Assembly (NCBI GenBank): GCA_943325595.2
Contig: CALPQA020000147.1
Location: 1-5,730 of the forward strand
DNA length: 5,730 nucleotides
Source of the DNA: Auritidibacter sp. Marseille-P8566
GTDB taxonomy: Bacteria; Bacteroidota; Bacteroidia; Flavobacteriales; Flavobacteriaceae
Reading direction: 5' to 3'
Part shown: positions 1 through 5,614 of the stretch, one piece after another
How the letters are laid out: the number at the start of each line of letters is the position of its first letter
How positions within the stretch are numbered: position 1 is the stretch's first letter
Made by a program: the position numbers and the translations under genes
The notes under the pieces: generated by a model
Databases searched by the model: none
Seen by the model: only the letters and a program-made list of their open reading frames with translations
What the model was told of the DNA's origin: nothing

Positions 1-120
1 ATTTTCCAATCTTCTACTTATAGCCAACGAAAAGGCAGGCGAGTCAGTGAACCGTTAATCAGTAAGTAATTTCTCTAAGCAATTTTTAGATCAAAAGCGT
101 ATTAATTTTAAAAATAAAAC
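1..120. other. Left edge with no supported gene
   Basis: No gene can be supported here. Two short open stretches enter from the left edge on the + strand: one ends at a TAA at 67-69 and the other at a TAA at 56-58. Either could be the last 18-22 codons of an upstream gene, but neither has a recognisable motif. The stretch from 70 to 120 is A/T-rich and is presumably the leader of the broken STAS-like gene that follows. I could not place a Bacteroidota TAnnTTTG promoter in it with any confidence. Confidence 0.4.
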
Positions 121-489
121 ATGATACATCATTTACAAAATTTACCAACAAATATAGTTGGTTTCAAAGCCACAAGAAAAATAACCAAAAATGTTTTTAC
201 AAAAATTGCAATGCCAAAAGTAAAAGCACTTCCTAACAAGACAGACAAACTAAATTATCTTTTAGTGCTTGATACTCCAATTAATAATTTCACCATTGGA
301 GCTTGGATTAAAGATGCCTTGATGAAAAAAAACATTTAACCAAATAGGACAAAGCGGTCATAGCTTCTAATGTAAAAACTATCAGGAATTTTACAAATTT
401 CTTTGACTGGCATCTGTCTGGCAAGATTTAAAGACTTGAACATAGTGAGCTGCAACAAGCCACCGACCGGGTTTCAGAAAAAAAAATAA
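121..489 (+). pseudogene. SpoIIAA-like / STAS-SEC14-type protein, broken
   Basis: This is the remnant of a SpoIIAA-like (STAS/SEC14-type) protein, a family of about 120 aa of poorly known, possibly regulatory or lipid-binding role. The first 72 codons are open and carry family-like stretches: NIVGFKAT (residues 12-19), MPKVKAL, LNYLLVLDT (45-53) and NFTIGAWIKDAL (56-67). They stop at a TAA at 337-339. The rest continues in another frame: from 333 it reads HLTK-stop-DKAVIASN, then NFTNFFDWHLSGKI-stop-RLEHSELQQA, matching the family's usual C-terminal half. The damage visible is an eight-A run at 325-332 that needs nine, a TAG at 345-347 where Trp is expected, and a TAA at 429-431 where Lys is expected. 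A nine-A run at 478-486 would restore the original frame, giving a TAA at 487-489 and a 122-codon gene, the normal length. The 72-aa product could still be made but lacks half the fold. The family call is from memory of its motifs. Confidence 0.8.
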
Positions 490-543
490 ATCATCTAATC
501 AATTTACAAATAATTTTTAATCACAATTTAACAAACAAAAAAA

Positions 544-1002
544 ATGGAAAACGAAAAAACAATCGCAGTGTTAAACTCACTTATCACAATCAATAATGAT
601 AGAATTGAAGGTTATGAAACTGCAGCAAAAGAAACCGAAGAGCAAGATTTGAAAACCTTGTTTGCACAATTTTCTTCAACTAGTGAAAAATGCAGAAAAG
701 AATTAACAGATGAAGTTAGCAAATTAGGAGGAACAGCAGCAGACGGCACATTGATTTCAGGAAAATTCTTTCGTGTTTGGATGGACGTTAAAGCAGCATT
801 GACAGGGAAAGACCGAGAAGCAATTTTGAGCTCTTGTGAATTTGGGGAAGATGCAGCAAAAGACACGTACGAAAAGGCATTGGAAGATGAATTGGAAAAT
901 TTAAACGCCAACCAACAAACCATGATTAAAGCACAGCTCACATCACTTATTGCGGATCAGAATAAAGTAAAATCGATGAAGGATTCAGCAAAGAACGACT
1001 AA
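544..1002 (+). CDS. PA2169 family four-helix-bundle protein (DUF2383)
   Basis: This is a complete 152-aa member of the PA2169/DUF2383 family, ferritin-like four-helix bundles of about 150 aa that are common beside stress genes and have no firmly assigned reaction. The protein is soluble, with no signal peptide or membrane segment, so it should be cytoplasmic. Family signatures visible are NSLITINNDRIEGYETAA (residues 11-28), LKTLFAQF (36-43), the LGGTAADGT turn (61-69), SGKFFRVWMDVKAALTGKDR (72-91) and AILSSCEFGEDAAKDTYEKA (93-112). The ATG at 544 follows an A-rich leader without a clear Shine-Dalgarno site, as is usual in Bacteroidota, and places the first helix where the family has it. Acidic residues in the helices (for example E23, E99 and E102) could bind metal, but this cannot be judged from sequence alone. 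A strong terminator follows 16 nt after the stop. The gene is intact although the one before it is broken. Confidence 0.92.
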   Translation: MENEKTIAVLNSLITINNDRIEGYETAAKETEEQDLKTLFAQFSSTSEKCRKELTDEVSKLGGTAADGTLISGKFFRVWMDVKAALTGKDREAILSSCEFGEDAAKDTYEKALEDELENLNANQQTMIKAQLTSLIADQNKVKSMKDSAKND

Positions 1003-1018
1003 CATTAATTTATTAATA

Positions 1019-1054
1019 AAGAAAAGGCATCTTAGTTTACAAATGCCTTTTCTT
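1019..1054 (+). terminator. Hairpin terminator after the PA2169 gene
   Basis: A perfect 12-bp inverted repeat (1019-1030 pairing with 1043-1054, core GAAAAGGCAT / ATGCCTTTTC) encloses a 12-nt loop. A T-rich tail of TCTTATTT follows the right arm, and the left flank is A-rich, so the element could work in both directions. It begins 16 nt past the stop codon at 1002 and ends 18 nt before the next start. The next small gene therefore depends on read-through or on a promoter within or very close to this element. Confidence 0.85.
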
Positions 1055-1072
1055 ATTTAAAGACAATTAGTG

Positions 1073-1231
1073 ATGAAGAAAAAAACAAGTACTTCTCAAA
1101 AAAAAGTTGCAAAGGTGATGCATGAATTTAAAGAAGGCGAATTACACATTGGAAAATCCGATAAGATTGTTATAAACAGAAAACAAGCTATTGCCATTGC
1201 TTTAAGTGAAGCTGACAAACTTAAAAACTAA
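1073..1231 (+). CDS. DUF6496 domain small protein
   Basis: This is a 52-aa basic protein of the DUF6496 type, whose function is unknown. It has a lysine-rich N-terminus (MKKKTSTSQKK), then the characteristic block KVMHEFKEGELHIGKS (residues 14-29) and NRKQAIAIALSEADK (35-49). Family members typically read K-V-M-H-E-F/Y-K-x-G-x-L, a short polar stretch, then R-K-Q-A-I-A-I-A-L-S-E-A. The polar stretch here (SDKIVI) is slightly atypical, but the rest fits well. A GTG directly before the chosen ATG is the only near alternative start and would add one residue. The gene sits 18 nt after a hairpin terminator and only 6 nt before the start of a pterin dehydratase pseudogene, so the two were probably one transcript. 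DUF6496 genes are often found near small stress genes, which fits, but no role can be inferred. Confidence 0.88.
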   Translation: MKKKTSTSQKKVAKVMHEFKEGELHIGKSDKIVINRKQAIAIALSEADKLKN

Positions 1232-1237
1232 AAAATT

Positions 1238-1476
1238 ATGCGGATAGAAAAAAACAATCAACTGTAATGATGCTTTGAGTTTAATGACTTTGTAGAAGCT
1301 TTTCTTTTATGACCAAGGTCGTATTTGATGCTGAAAAAATAAACCGTCACCCTAATTGGAGTAACGTAAACAATAAAGCTGAAATACAACTATTTCCACA
1401 TGTAGCTGAAGACACTATTACTGACAAGGACATTAAACTTTCAAAGAAAATTGACAAATTTTTTAATAAAGAATAA
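1238..1476 (+). pseudogene. phhB: Pterin-4a-carbinolamine dehydratase, broken
   Basis: This is a decayed 4a-hydroxytetrahydrobiopterin dehydratase (PhhB/PCD family), normally a cytoplasmic enzyme of about 75-100 aa that recycles the pterin cofactor. The first segment from ATG 1238 reads MRIEKNNQL, two stop codons (TAA 1265-1267 and TGA 1268-1270), then CFEFNDFVEAF, matching the usual start of the family. The frame then shifts by one base between 1298 and 1309; one extra T would restore the expected EAFSFMT. From ATG 1309 the new frame reads MTKVVFDAEKINRHPNWSN, then NNKAEIQLFPH and TDKDIKLSKKIDKFF, ending at TAA 1474-1476. The catalytic His-His-Pro motif has become Arg-His-Pro, the usual VYNKVEI is VNNKAEI, and the usual LSTHDAGG is LFPHVAED, keeping only the later His. 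The total length is one base short of 80 codons. The gene is almost certainly nonfunctional; the family call is secure from the many aligned residues. Confidence 0.85.
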
Positions 1477-1479
1477 TAC

Positions 1480-1679
1480 TTTTTGAAAATACTTCCATTA
1501 TTTTTAAGCTATTGAGAATGGCAAAAAAATCACAACGTTCCGCAATATTATCATATTGAAAACAAACACGATGTAACTAAATTATAGATTTGAAAGCCTA
1601 CAACTTACCCTATTTAAATACAAAAGGAAACATTGACAACACCAGCTTGTAGCAAATTATTTTAAGATTAAATGAATAA
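1480..1679 (+). pseudogene. Degraded reading frame, family not recognised
   Basis: I do not recognise this protein, but the stretch reads like former coding sequence. From 1480 one frame gives FLKILPLFLSY, a TGA at 1513-1515, then EWQKNHNVPQYYHIENKHD (1516-1572) and VTKL up to a TAG at 1585-1587. The frame then changes, and from 1587 it reads DLKAYNLPYLNTKGNIDNTS, L, a TAG at 1650-1652, then QIILRLNE and a TAA at 1677-1679. The balanced protein-like composition (His, Tyr, Pro, Asn, Asp in plausible order) is unlike the A/T-rich noise around it. Three internal stops and one frame change would make it dead. It starts directly after the pterin dehydratase remnant. It could instead be chance open sequence in A/T-rich DNA. 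Confidence 0.45.
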
Positions 1680-1727
1680 GTATTTAATGTATCAAAAAAA
1701 TTAAGTTACCAAACAAAATAGAGAAGT

Positions 1728-1849
1728 ATGCAGAACACAAATAATCAAACAAGGCACTCTTTTTTTCAACAAGTATTATGGCAAGTACAGGTTTTTTGCT
1801 TGCAAATTCACTTCATTTTTTTTACAAACAAATAAAAGGCACAATATGA
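1728..1849 (+). pseudogene. Detached Tat-type leader of the following alcohol dehydrogenase
   Basis: From ATG 1728 the sequence reads MQNTNNQTRHSFF. If one T is added to the seven-T run at 1760-1766, it continues as STSIMASTGFLLANSLHFF. This has the layout of a twin-arginine signal peptide: a polar N-region, an R-R/H-x-F-F motif with the second Arg replaced by His, and a hydrophobic stretch ending near LLANS. Adding one T to the eight-T run at 1816-1823 would then join it in frame to the alcohol dehydrogenase through LQTNKRHN and its ATG at 1846. As it stands, the leader frame ends at TGA 1847-1849, overlapping the dehydrogenase start (ATGA). Tat-like leaders on Bacteroidota enzymes of this dehydrogenase group are something I recall, not something shown here. 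Alternatives are chance, or a 23-codon peptide from ATG 1778 acting as a coupled leader. Confidence 0.5.
1834..1839 (+). promoter_or_regulatory. Ribosome binding site supporting the ATG at 1846
   Basis: AAAAGG lies six bases before the ATG at 1846, a better Shine-Dalgarno-like match than at most other starts in this window. It supports independent initiation of the alcohol dehydrogenase at this codon, despite the in-frame continuation of a few upstream codons (LQTNKRHN). Confidence 0.5.
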
Positions 1850-2907
1850 GCAAGAATATAAATTCAAAAGGCTATGCAGGAAAAGAGGAACAAGAAAAAT
1901 TGGTTTCCTGGGATTTCGAACGCAGACCAGTTGGCGAAAACGATATTTTAATTGATATCAAATTCAGTGGAATCTGCCACTCTGATATTCATACTATAAA
2001 AGGCCATTGGGGAAAACAGCAATATCCACAAGTGCCAGGACACGAAATTGCGGGAATAGTGTCAGCAATAGGTAAAAATGTAACCATGTTTAAAATTGGA
2101 GACAAAGCTGGAGTGGGATGCATGGTAAATAGTTGTATGAAATGTGAAAGTTGTAAAAATGGTGAGGAGCAACATTGCGAAACTACAGCAATGGTAGGTA
2201 CTTATGGTGCTCCCGAAAAGTCATCACCAACAGGAATAACGCAAGGTGGTTACTGCACAAATATTGTTGTATCTGAACATTTTGCTATAAAAATTCCTAA
2301 CAATATAGAACTGCAATATGCAGCATCTTTATTGTGTGCGGGTATCACTACGTATTCGCCCATGATGAAAGTGAAACTTAAAAAAGGTGATAAGATTGGT
2401 GTGGTGGGTATTGGAGGTTTAGGACACATGGCAATTAAATTGGCTGTTTCAAAAGGAGCGGAAGTTTATGCTTTCACCTCTTCTCCTTCAAAAGTAAATG
2501 ATATCAAGGGTTTTGGTGCGAAAGAAGTAATTGTGGTGAATTCAGGTAAAGATTTAGTATCTTGGAAAAGGAAACTGGATTTCATGATTTCTACTGTACC
2601 GTATGCTTATGAAATGTCAAGTTATATAGATTGTGTAAAACCAAATGGATACTTCACACAAGTTGGGTTACCAATTAATGGAGAACTGATTATTAACAAT
2701 ACCAATATGGTATTTAATCGAGTAAATTTCAATGGTTCTTTGATTGGTGGCATTTCAGAAACACAAGAAGTAATGAATTATTGTGCAGAAAATAAAATAT
2801 ACCCACAAATACAAATCATCAAAGCCGAGGAAATAAATGAAGCATGGGAAAAAGTTGTGAACAAAGAAGCCCGATACCGCTTTGTAATCGATGCAACTAC
2901 AATTTGA
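1846..2907 (+). CDS. Zinc-dependent NAD(P)-dependent alcohol dehydrogenase (YahK/CAD type)
   Basis: This is a complete 353-aa medium-chain zinc alcohol dehydrogenase of the cinnamyl-alcohol-dehydrogenase/YahK group, which mainly reduces aldehydes to alcohols with NADPH. The catalytic zinc site is seen as C44 (GICHSDIH), H66-E67 (PGHE) and C164 (LLCAGIT). The structural zinc site is C97, C100, C103 and C111. The Rossmann motif is GIGGLG (188-193), and the following TSSPSK (211-216) resembles the NADP-preferring members. Length matches YahK (about 350 aa), so the ATG at 1846 yields a full catalytic protein with no signal peptide, hence cytoplasmic. An AAAAGG site six bases upstream supports the start. 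A probable Tat-type leader lies just upstream in other frames, suggesting that an ancestor was exported or membrane-associated. The gene is the first intact member of a closely spaced run with FMN reductase, aldehyde dehydrogenase and OsmC genes, which fits aldehyde detoxification. The physiological substrate cannot be told. Confidence 0.93.
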   Translation: MSKNINSKGYAGKEEQEKLVSWDFERRPVGENDILIDIKFSGICHSDIHTIKGHWGKQQYPQVPGHEIAGIVSAIGKNVTMFKIGDKAGVGCMVNSCMKCESCKNGEEQHCETTAMVGTYGAPEKSSPTGITQGGYCTNIVVSEHFAIKIPNNIELQYAASLLCAGITTYSPMMKVKLKKGDKIGVVGIGGLGHMAIKLAVSKGAEVYAFTSSPSKVNDIKGFGAKEVIVVNSGKDLVSWKRKLDFMISTVPYAYEMSSYIDCVKPNGYFTQVGLPINGELIINNTNMVFNRVNFNGSLIGGISETQEVMNYCAENKIYPQIQIIKAEEINEAWEKVVNKEARYRFVIDATTI

Positions 2908-2934
2908 TTTTTATAAAAACTAGAATTTATAACT

Positions 2935-3069
2935 ATGGCAAATAAGAAAAAAACAGTCTTAAAATCTAAAGCAAAGAAATCTGACAATCCTTGCTGGGAA
3001 GGGTACAAAAAAGTGGGAATGAAAATCAAAAAAGGGAAAAATGTGCCCAACTGCGTTCCCGAGAAATAA
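2935..3069 (+). CDS. DNPCWEGY-type small basic protein
   Basis: This is a 44-aa protein with a lysine-rich N-terminus (MANKKKTVLKSKAKK) followed by the compact motif DNPCWEGYKKVGMKIKKGK (residues 17-35) and VPNCVPEK (37-44). Short proteins with a P-C-W-x-G-Y, a V/I-G-M/T-K turn and a V-P-N-C-V-P ending occur in many Bacteroidota and at the tail of some phage-related proteins. I know no firm function. The two cysteines (C20, C40) may bind a metal or pair. The start is an ATG 27 nt after the alcohol dehydrogenase stop, so the gene is probably on the same mRNA. It is too short for most gene finders, but the motif makes it convincing. A longer opposite-strand frame overlaps it (2778-3050) and has no family-like features. 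Confidence 0.85.
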   Translation: MANKKKTVLKSKAKKSDNPCWEGYKKVGMKIKKGKNVPNCVPEK

Positions 3070-3161
3070 GCAATCTTACCTAAAATAATGAAAAGTAGGT
3101 ACTGCTATGCACATAGAAAATAACATTATCAAAGAAACATAAAATTTAAAAAACAATAATT

Positions 3162-3725
3162 ATGAGACACATTTCAATCATCTCCTCGAGCGTTAGAGAG
3201 GGGCGAAAAAGCCATAACGTTTCGCTTTATTTTCAAAATTATCTTACTGAAAACAAACTTGCAACAGCAGAGATCATTGATCTGAAAGAGTATAACTTTC
3301 CGATTTTTGAAGGCACTTTAAAAACACTTACTAATCCAGCTGAAAATGTTCTTGAATTTGCAGAAAAAATTAAATCATCAGATGGAATTATCATCGTTAC
3401 ACCAGAATACAACGGTGGGTACCCAGCAAGTTTAAAAAATGCAATCGATCTGCTCTATGAAGAATGGAAACACAAACCAGTTGCAATAGCTACCGTTTCG
3501 TCAGGACCGTTTGCTGCTAGTCAGGTCTTGGTATCACTTCAATTTACGCTTTGGAAAATGATGGCTTGGACAATACCTGCTATTTTTTCTGTTCCAACAG
3601 TAGACAAAGCATATGATGAAAATGGAAAGCCAACGGATAAGTTGAATTCAGACAAACTTGCTGCAGTTTTTATAAAAGAATTACTCTGGTGTATTGAAGC
3701 CGATAGAGCTCCAATACATATATAG
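3162..3725 (+). CDS. NADPH-dependent FMN reductase family flavoprotein
   Basis: This is a complete 187-aa flavodoxin-fold oxidoreductase of the NADPH-dependent FMN reductase family, which uses FMN and NAD(P)H to reduce quinones, azo compounds, chromate or free flavin. The FMN phosphate loop is SSSVREGRKSHNV (residues 8-20), after the first beta strand HISII. The second flavin-contacting motif is TPEYNGGYPASLKNAID (80-96), a near-perfect match to the family's PEYN-x-x-x-P/x-S-L-K-N-A-I-D. The third strand, KPVAIATVSSGPFAA (105-119), is also typical. The length is normal and there is no signal peptide, so it should be cytoplasmic and dimeric or tetrameric like its relatives. It lies 92 nt after the small DNPCWEGY gene, the widest gap in the run and the only place where an internal promoter is easy to imagine, and 32 nt before the aldehyde dehydrogenase. 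The precise substrate is unknown; quinone reduction fits the neighbours. Confidence 0.93.
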   Translation: MRHISIISSSVREGRKSHNVSLYFQNYLTENKLATAEIIDLKEYNFPIFEGTLKTLTNPAENVLEFAEKIKSSDGIIIVTPEYNGGYPASLKNAIDLLYEEWKHKPVAIATVSSGPFAASQVLVSLQFTLWKMMAWTIPAIFSVPTVDKAYDENGKPTDKLNSDKLAAVFIKELLWCIEADRAPIHI

Positions 3726-3757
3726 GTCATATTATTAAAACTAATAAATTCAAAATT

Positions 3758-5140
3758 ATGGCAATTCAAAGCACCAATCCTGCAACCAATGAAGTAGTTA
3801 AAACTTTTGATGAGATGTCTGAAGTTGCAATTGAACAATCCATTGCAAAATCGGAGGAAACATTTGCAATTTGGAAAAATACACCCTTTTCTAAAAGGGC
3901 AGAATTACTGCACAATATAGCTGGTTTGTTACGAAAAAAAAAGAAGGAACTTGCTCAAATGATAACACTTGAAATGGGGAAACTTGTTGCTGAAGCTGAA
4001 GGAGAAATTAAGCTAAGCGCAGAAATTTTTGATTATTATGCCAATAATGCAGAAGCCTTTTTAGCGGACAAAATACTGAAACCTATTCATGGGCAAGCAT
4101 TGATAAGACATAGTCCAATAGGAATACTGTTAGGAGTACAACCTTGGAATTTTCCTTTTTATCAAGTAACCCGATTTGTTGCGCCAAACATAATGGTGGG
4201 CAACACCTTACTTATCAAGCATGCTTCCATTGTTCCACAATGCGCCATTGCCATTGAAGAGCTTTTTTTGGAAGCAGGTGCCCCAGTAGGGCTATATACC
4301 AATTTGCTTATATCTGGCAAAAGAGCTTCGGAATTGATATCTGATAAAAGAATAAAAGGAGTTTCACTTACTGGTAGTGAAGCTGCAGGTGCAAGTGTAG
4401 CCGCAGCCGCTGGCAAGCATTTAAAAAAATCTGTTTTAGAATTAGGCGGTAGTGATGCTTTTATTGTACTAGATGATGCCGATATAGACAAAGCGGTGGA
4501 CTGGGCAGTTGTAGGTAGAATCAATAACAATGGCGAATGTTGTATTGCGTCTAAACGATTTATTGCAGTTGAAAGTATAGCTGATGAATTTTTTGAAAAA
4601 TTAAAAACCCAACTAGCCAACTTAATCATCGGCAACCCAATGGAGCCAAGCACACAATTGGGACCTTTAAGTAGTGAAGAAGCAGCCGTTAAAATTGCCG
4701 ATCAGGTAAAGAGAGCCGTTGCTGGAGGTGCTAAAATTTTATTGGGAGGTAAAAGAGTTGCGCAACCGGGAGCCTATATGGAAGCTACTATTCTCAACAA
4801 CATGTTACCTGATAATCCCGTATACTATGAAGAATTTTTCGGTCCTGTTGCCGTTTTTTTTACCGTTAAAAATGAACAAGAGGCAATTGACTTAGCCAAC
4901 GATTCTCCATTTGGTTTAGGTGGCTCAGTATTTACAAATAATATAGAAAGAGGAAAACGAGTTGCCGACCAAATTGATTCGGGAATGATTTTTATTAATC
5001 ATCCGACATGGACGCAAGCTGATTTACCCTTTGGAGGTACTAAAGGTTCAGGTTATGGAAGGGAACTTTCAGAATTGGGTATTGATGAATTTGTAAACAA
5101 AAAACTAATCCGGGTAAGTGAATTAAGTGACCCATTTTAA
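3758..5140 (+). CDS. NAD(P)-dependent aldehyde dehydrogenase, succinate-semialdehyde type
   Basis: This is a complete 460-aa aldehyde dehydrogenase, closest in length and motifs to the Sad/YneI-type succinate-semialdehyde dehydrogenases (about 460 aa), which oxidise the semialdehyde to succinate. Catalytic residues are in place: N131 in PWNFPF, K154 in LIKHAS, the TGS cofactor motif (205-207), the general base E228 in LELGGSD, and the nucleophile C262 in NNGECCIASKRF. The cofactor-contacting glutamate is E359 in YEEFFGP, and the C-terminal PFGGTKGSGYGRE (424-436) is typical. Most relatives have GQ-x-C; here it is GECC, with Glu replacing Gln and a second cysteine directly before the nucleophile. 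The start ATG follows an A/T-rich leader, and the N-terminal INP-like STNPATNEVV is where the family begins. The enzyme should be cytoplasmic. No GABA aminotransferase gene is nearby, so the natural substrate may be another aldehyde, perhaps a product linked to the neighbouring alcohol dehydrogenase. The family is certain; the substrate is inferred. Confidence 0.93.
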   Translation: MAIQSTNPATNEVVKTFDEMSEVAIEQSIAKSEETFAIWKNTPFSKRAELLHNIAGLLRKKKKELAQMITLEMGKLVAEAEGEIKLSAEIFDYYANNAEAFLADKILKPIHGQALIRHSPIGILLGVQPWNFPFYQVTRFVAPNIMVGNTLLIKHASIVPQCAIAIEELFLEAGAPVGLYTNLLISGKRASELISDKRIKGVSLTGSEAAGASVAAAAGKHLKKSVLELGGSDAFIVLDDADIDKAVDWAVVGRINNNGECCIASKRFIAVESIADEFFEKLKTQLANLIIGNPMEPSTQLGPLSSEEAAVKIADQVKRAVAGGAKILLGGKRVAQPGAYMEATILNNMLPDNPVYYEEFFGPVAVFFTVKNEQEAIDLANDSPFGLGGSVFTNNIERGKRVADQIDSGMIFINHPTWTQADLPFGGTKGSGYGRELSELGIDEFVNKKLIRVSELSDPF

Positions 5141-5179
5141 ATCGATTTTTAAATAAAAATAATCAATAAAAATAACATT

Positions 5180-5596
5180 ATGATACGCAAAGCAACAGCA
5201 CATTGGGAAGGAAATTTAAAAGATGGTAAAGGGACAATCAGCACTGAAAGCACTATTTTAAAGCAAACAAACTACAGCTACAAAACACGTTTTGAAGATG
5301 GGGCAACAGGAACAAACCCAGAGGAATTATTGGCCGCGGCCCATGCCGGATGCTTTACGATGGCTGTAGCTGCAATGCTCACTCAAAAAAATATTACGCC
5401 AACAGCCTTGGATACCGAAGCAGCCTTGACAATGGAAGGTTTAAGTATAACAAATATTCATTTGTCCATTACGGGTTCAGTGCTAGGAATTACTGCTGAT
5501 GATTTTACAGCCATTACAAAAGACGCAGAAAAAAACTGCTTGATCTCAAAGGTCTTAAATATTCCAATTAGTTCAGAATCTCATTTCAAAGGCTAA
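5180..5596 (+). CDS. OsmC family organic hydroperoxide reductase
   Basis: This is a complete 138-aa OsmC/Ohr-superfamily protein, a thiol peroxidase that reduces organic hydroperoxides through two cysteines. The first, peroxidatic cysteine is C58 in the hallmark NPEELLAAAHAGCF (residues 46-59). The second is C120 in NCLISKVL, where OsmC proteins usually read C-P-V/I-S-K-A/V-L, so the conserved Pro is Leu here. R37 in the TRFEDG stretch and E48-E49 are placed as the usual active-site partners. Length (about 140 aa) and layout point to the OsmC branch rather than Ohr. It should be a cytoplasmic dimer. The ATG at 5180 follows an A/T-rich 39-nt gap after the aldehyde dehydrogenase and sits 18 nt before the next gene, so all three are probably co-transcribed. 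The role fits protection from lipid-peroxide and aldehyde stress. Confidence 0.93.
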   Translation: MIRKATAHWEGNLKDGKGTISTESTILKQTNYSYKTRFEDGATGTNPEELLAAAHAGCFTMAVAAMLTQKNITPTALDTEAALTMEGLSITNIHLSITGSVLGITADDFTAITKDAEKNCLISKVLNIPISSESHFKG

Positions 5597-5614
5597 CCAC
5601 TAAATCTTATCACA

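Noticed and set aside
402..437. Possible TTTG promoter element ahead of the PA2169 gene
   Set aside because: No TAnnTTTG partner at the proper spacing, and the bases fall inside the readable remnant of the STAS-like gene.
612..941. Opposite-strand open frame of 109 codons
   Set aside because: It lies fully inside the PA2169 gene, and its Ser/Phe/Asn-rich translation has no family motif. It is a mirror of the coding strand.
1728..1835. 35-codon open frame from ATG 1728 read without a frameshift
   Set aside because: After the first 13 codons it becomes a Gln/Phe-rich sequence with no protein-like pattern, while the shifted frame gives a coherent signal-peptide-like stretch.
2778..3050. Opposite-strand open frame of 90 codons
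   Set aside because: It overlaps the dehydrogenase end and the DNPCWEGY gene, both strongly supported on the + strand. Its hydrophobic look comes from reading A/T-rich lysine codons in reverse.
3077..3101. Six-base inverted repeat TACCTA / TAGGTA with a 13-nt loop
   Set aside because: The stem is too short and A/T-rich, no T tract follows it, and such repeats are expected by chance here. It is not called as a terminator or operator.
3088..3123. Short open frame MKSRYCYAHRK
   Set aside because: Eleven codons in the spacer with no motif or conserved context; likely chance.
3539..3838. Opposite-strand open frame of 99 codons
   Set aside because: It spans the end of the FMN reductase and the start of the aldehyde dehydrogenase, both with clear motifs, and has no recognisable content.
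4162..4653. Opposite-strand open frame of 163 codons
   Set aside because: It is fully inside the aldehyde dehydrogenase catalytic region, and its Ser/Ala/Leu-rich translation is typical of an antisense shadow.
5141..5179. Direct repeat of ATAAAAATAA in the gap before OsmC
   Set aside because: Low-complexity A/T spacer typical of this genome, with no sign of a binding site.
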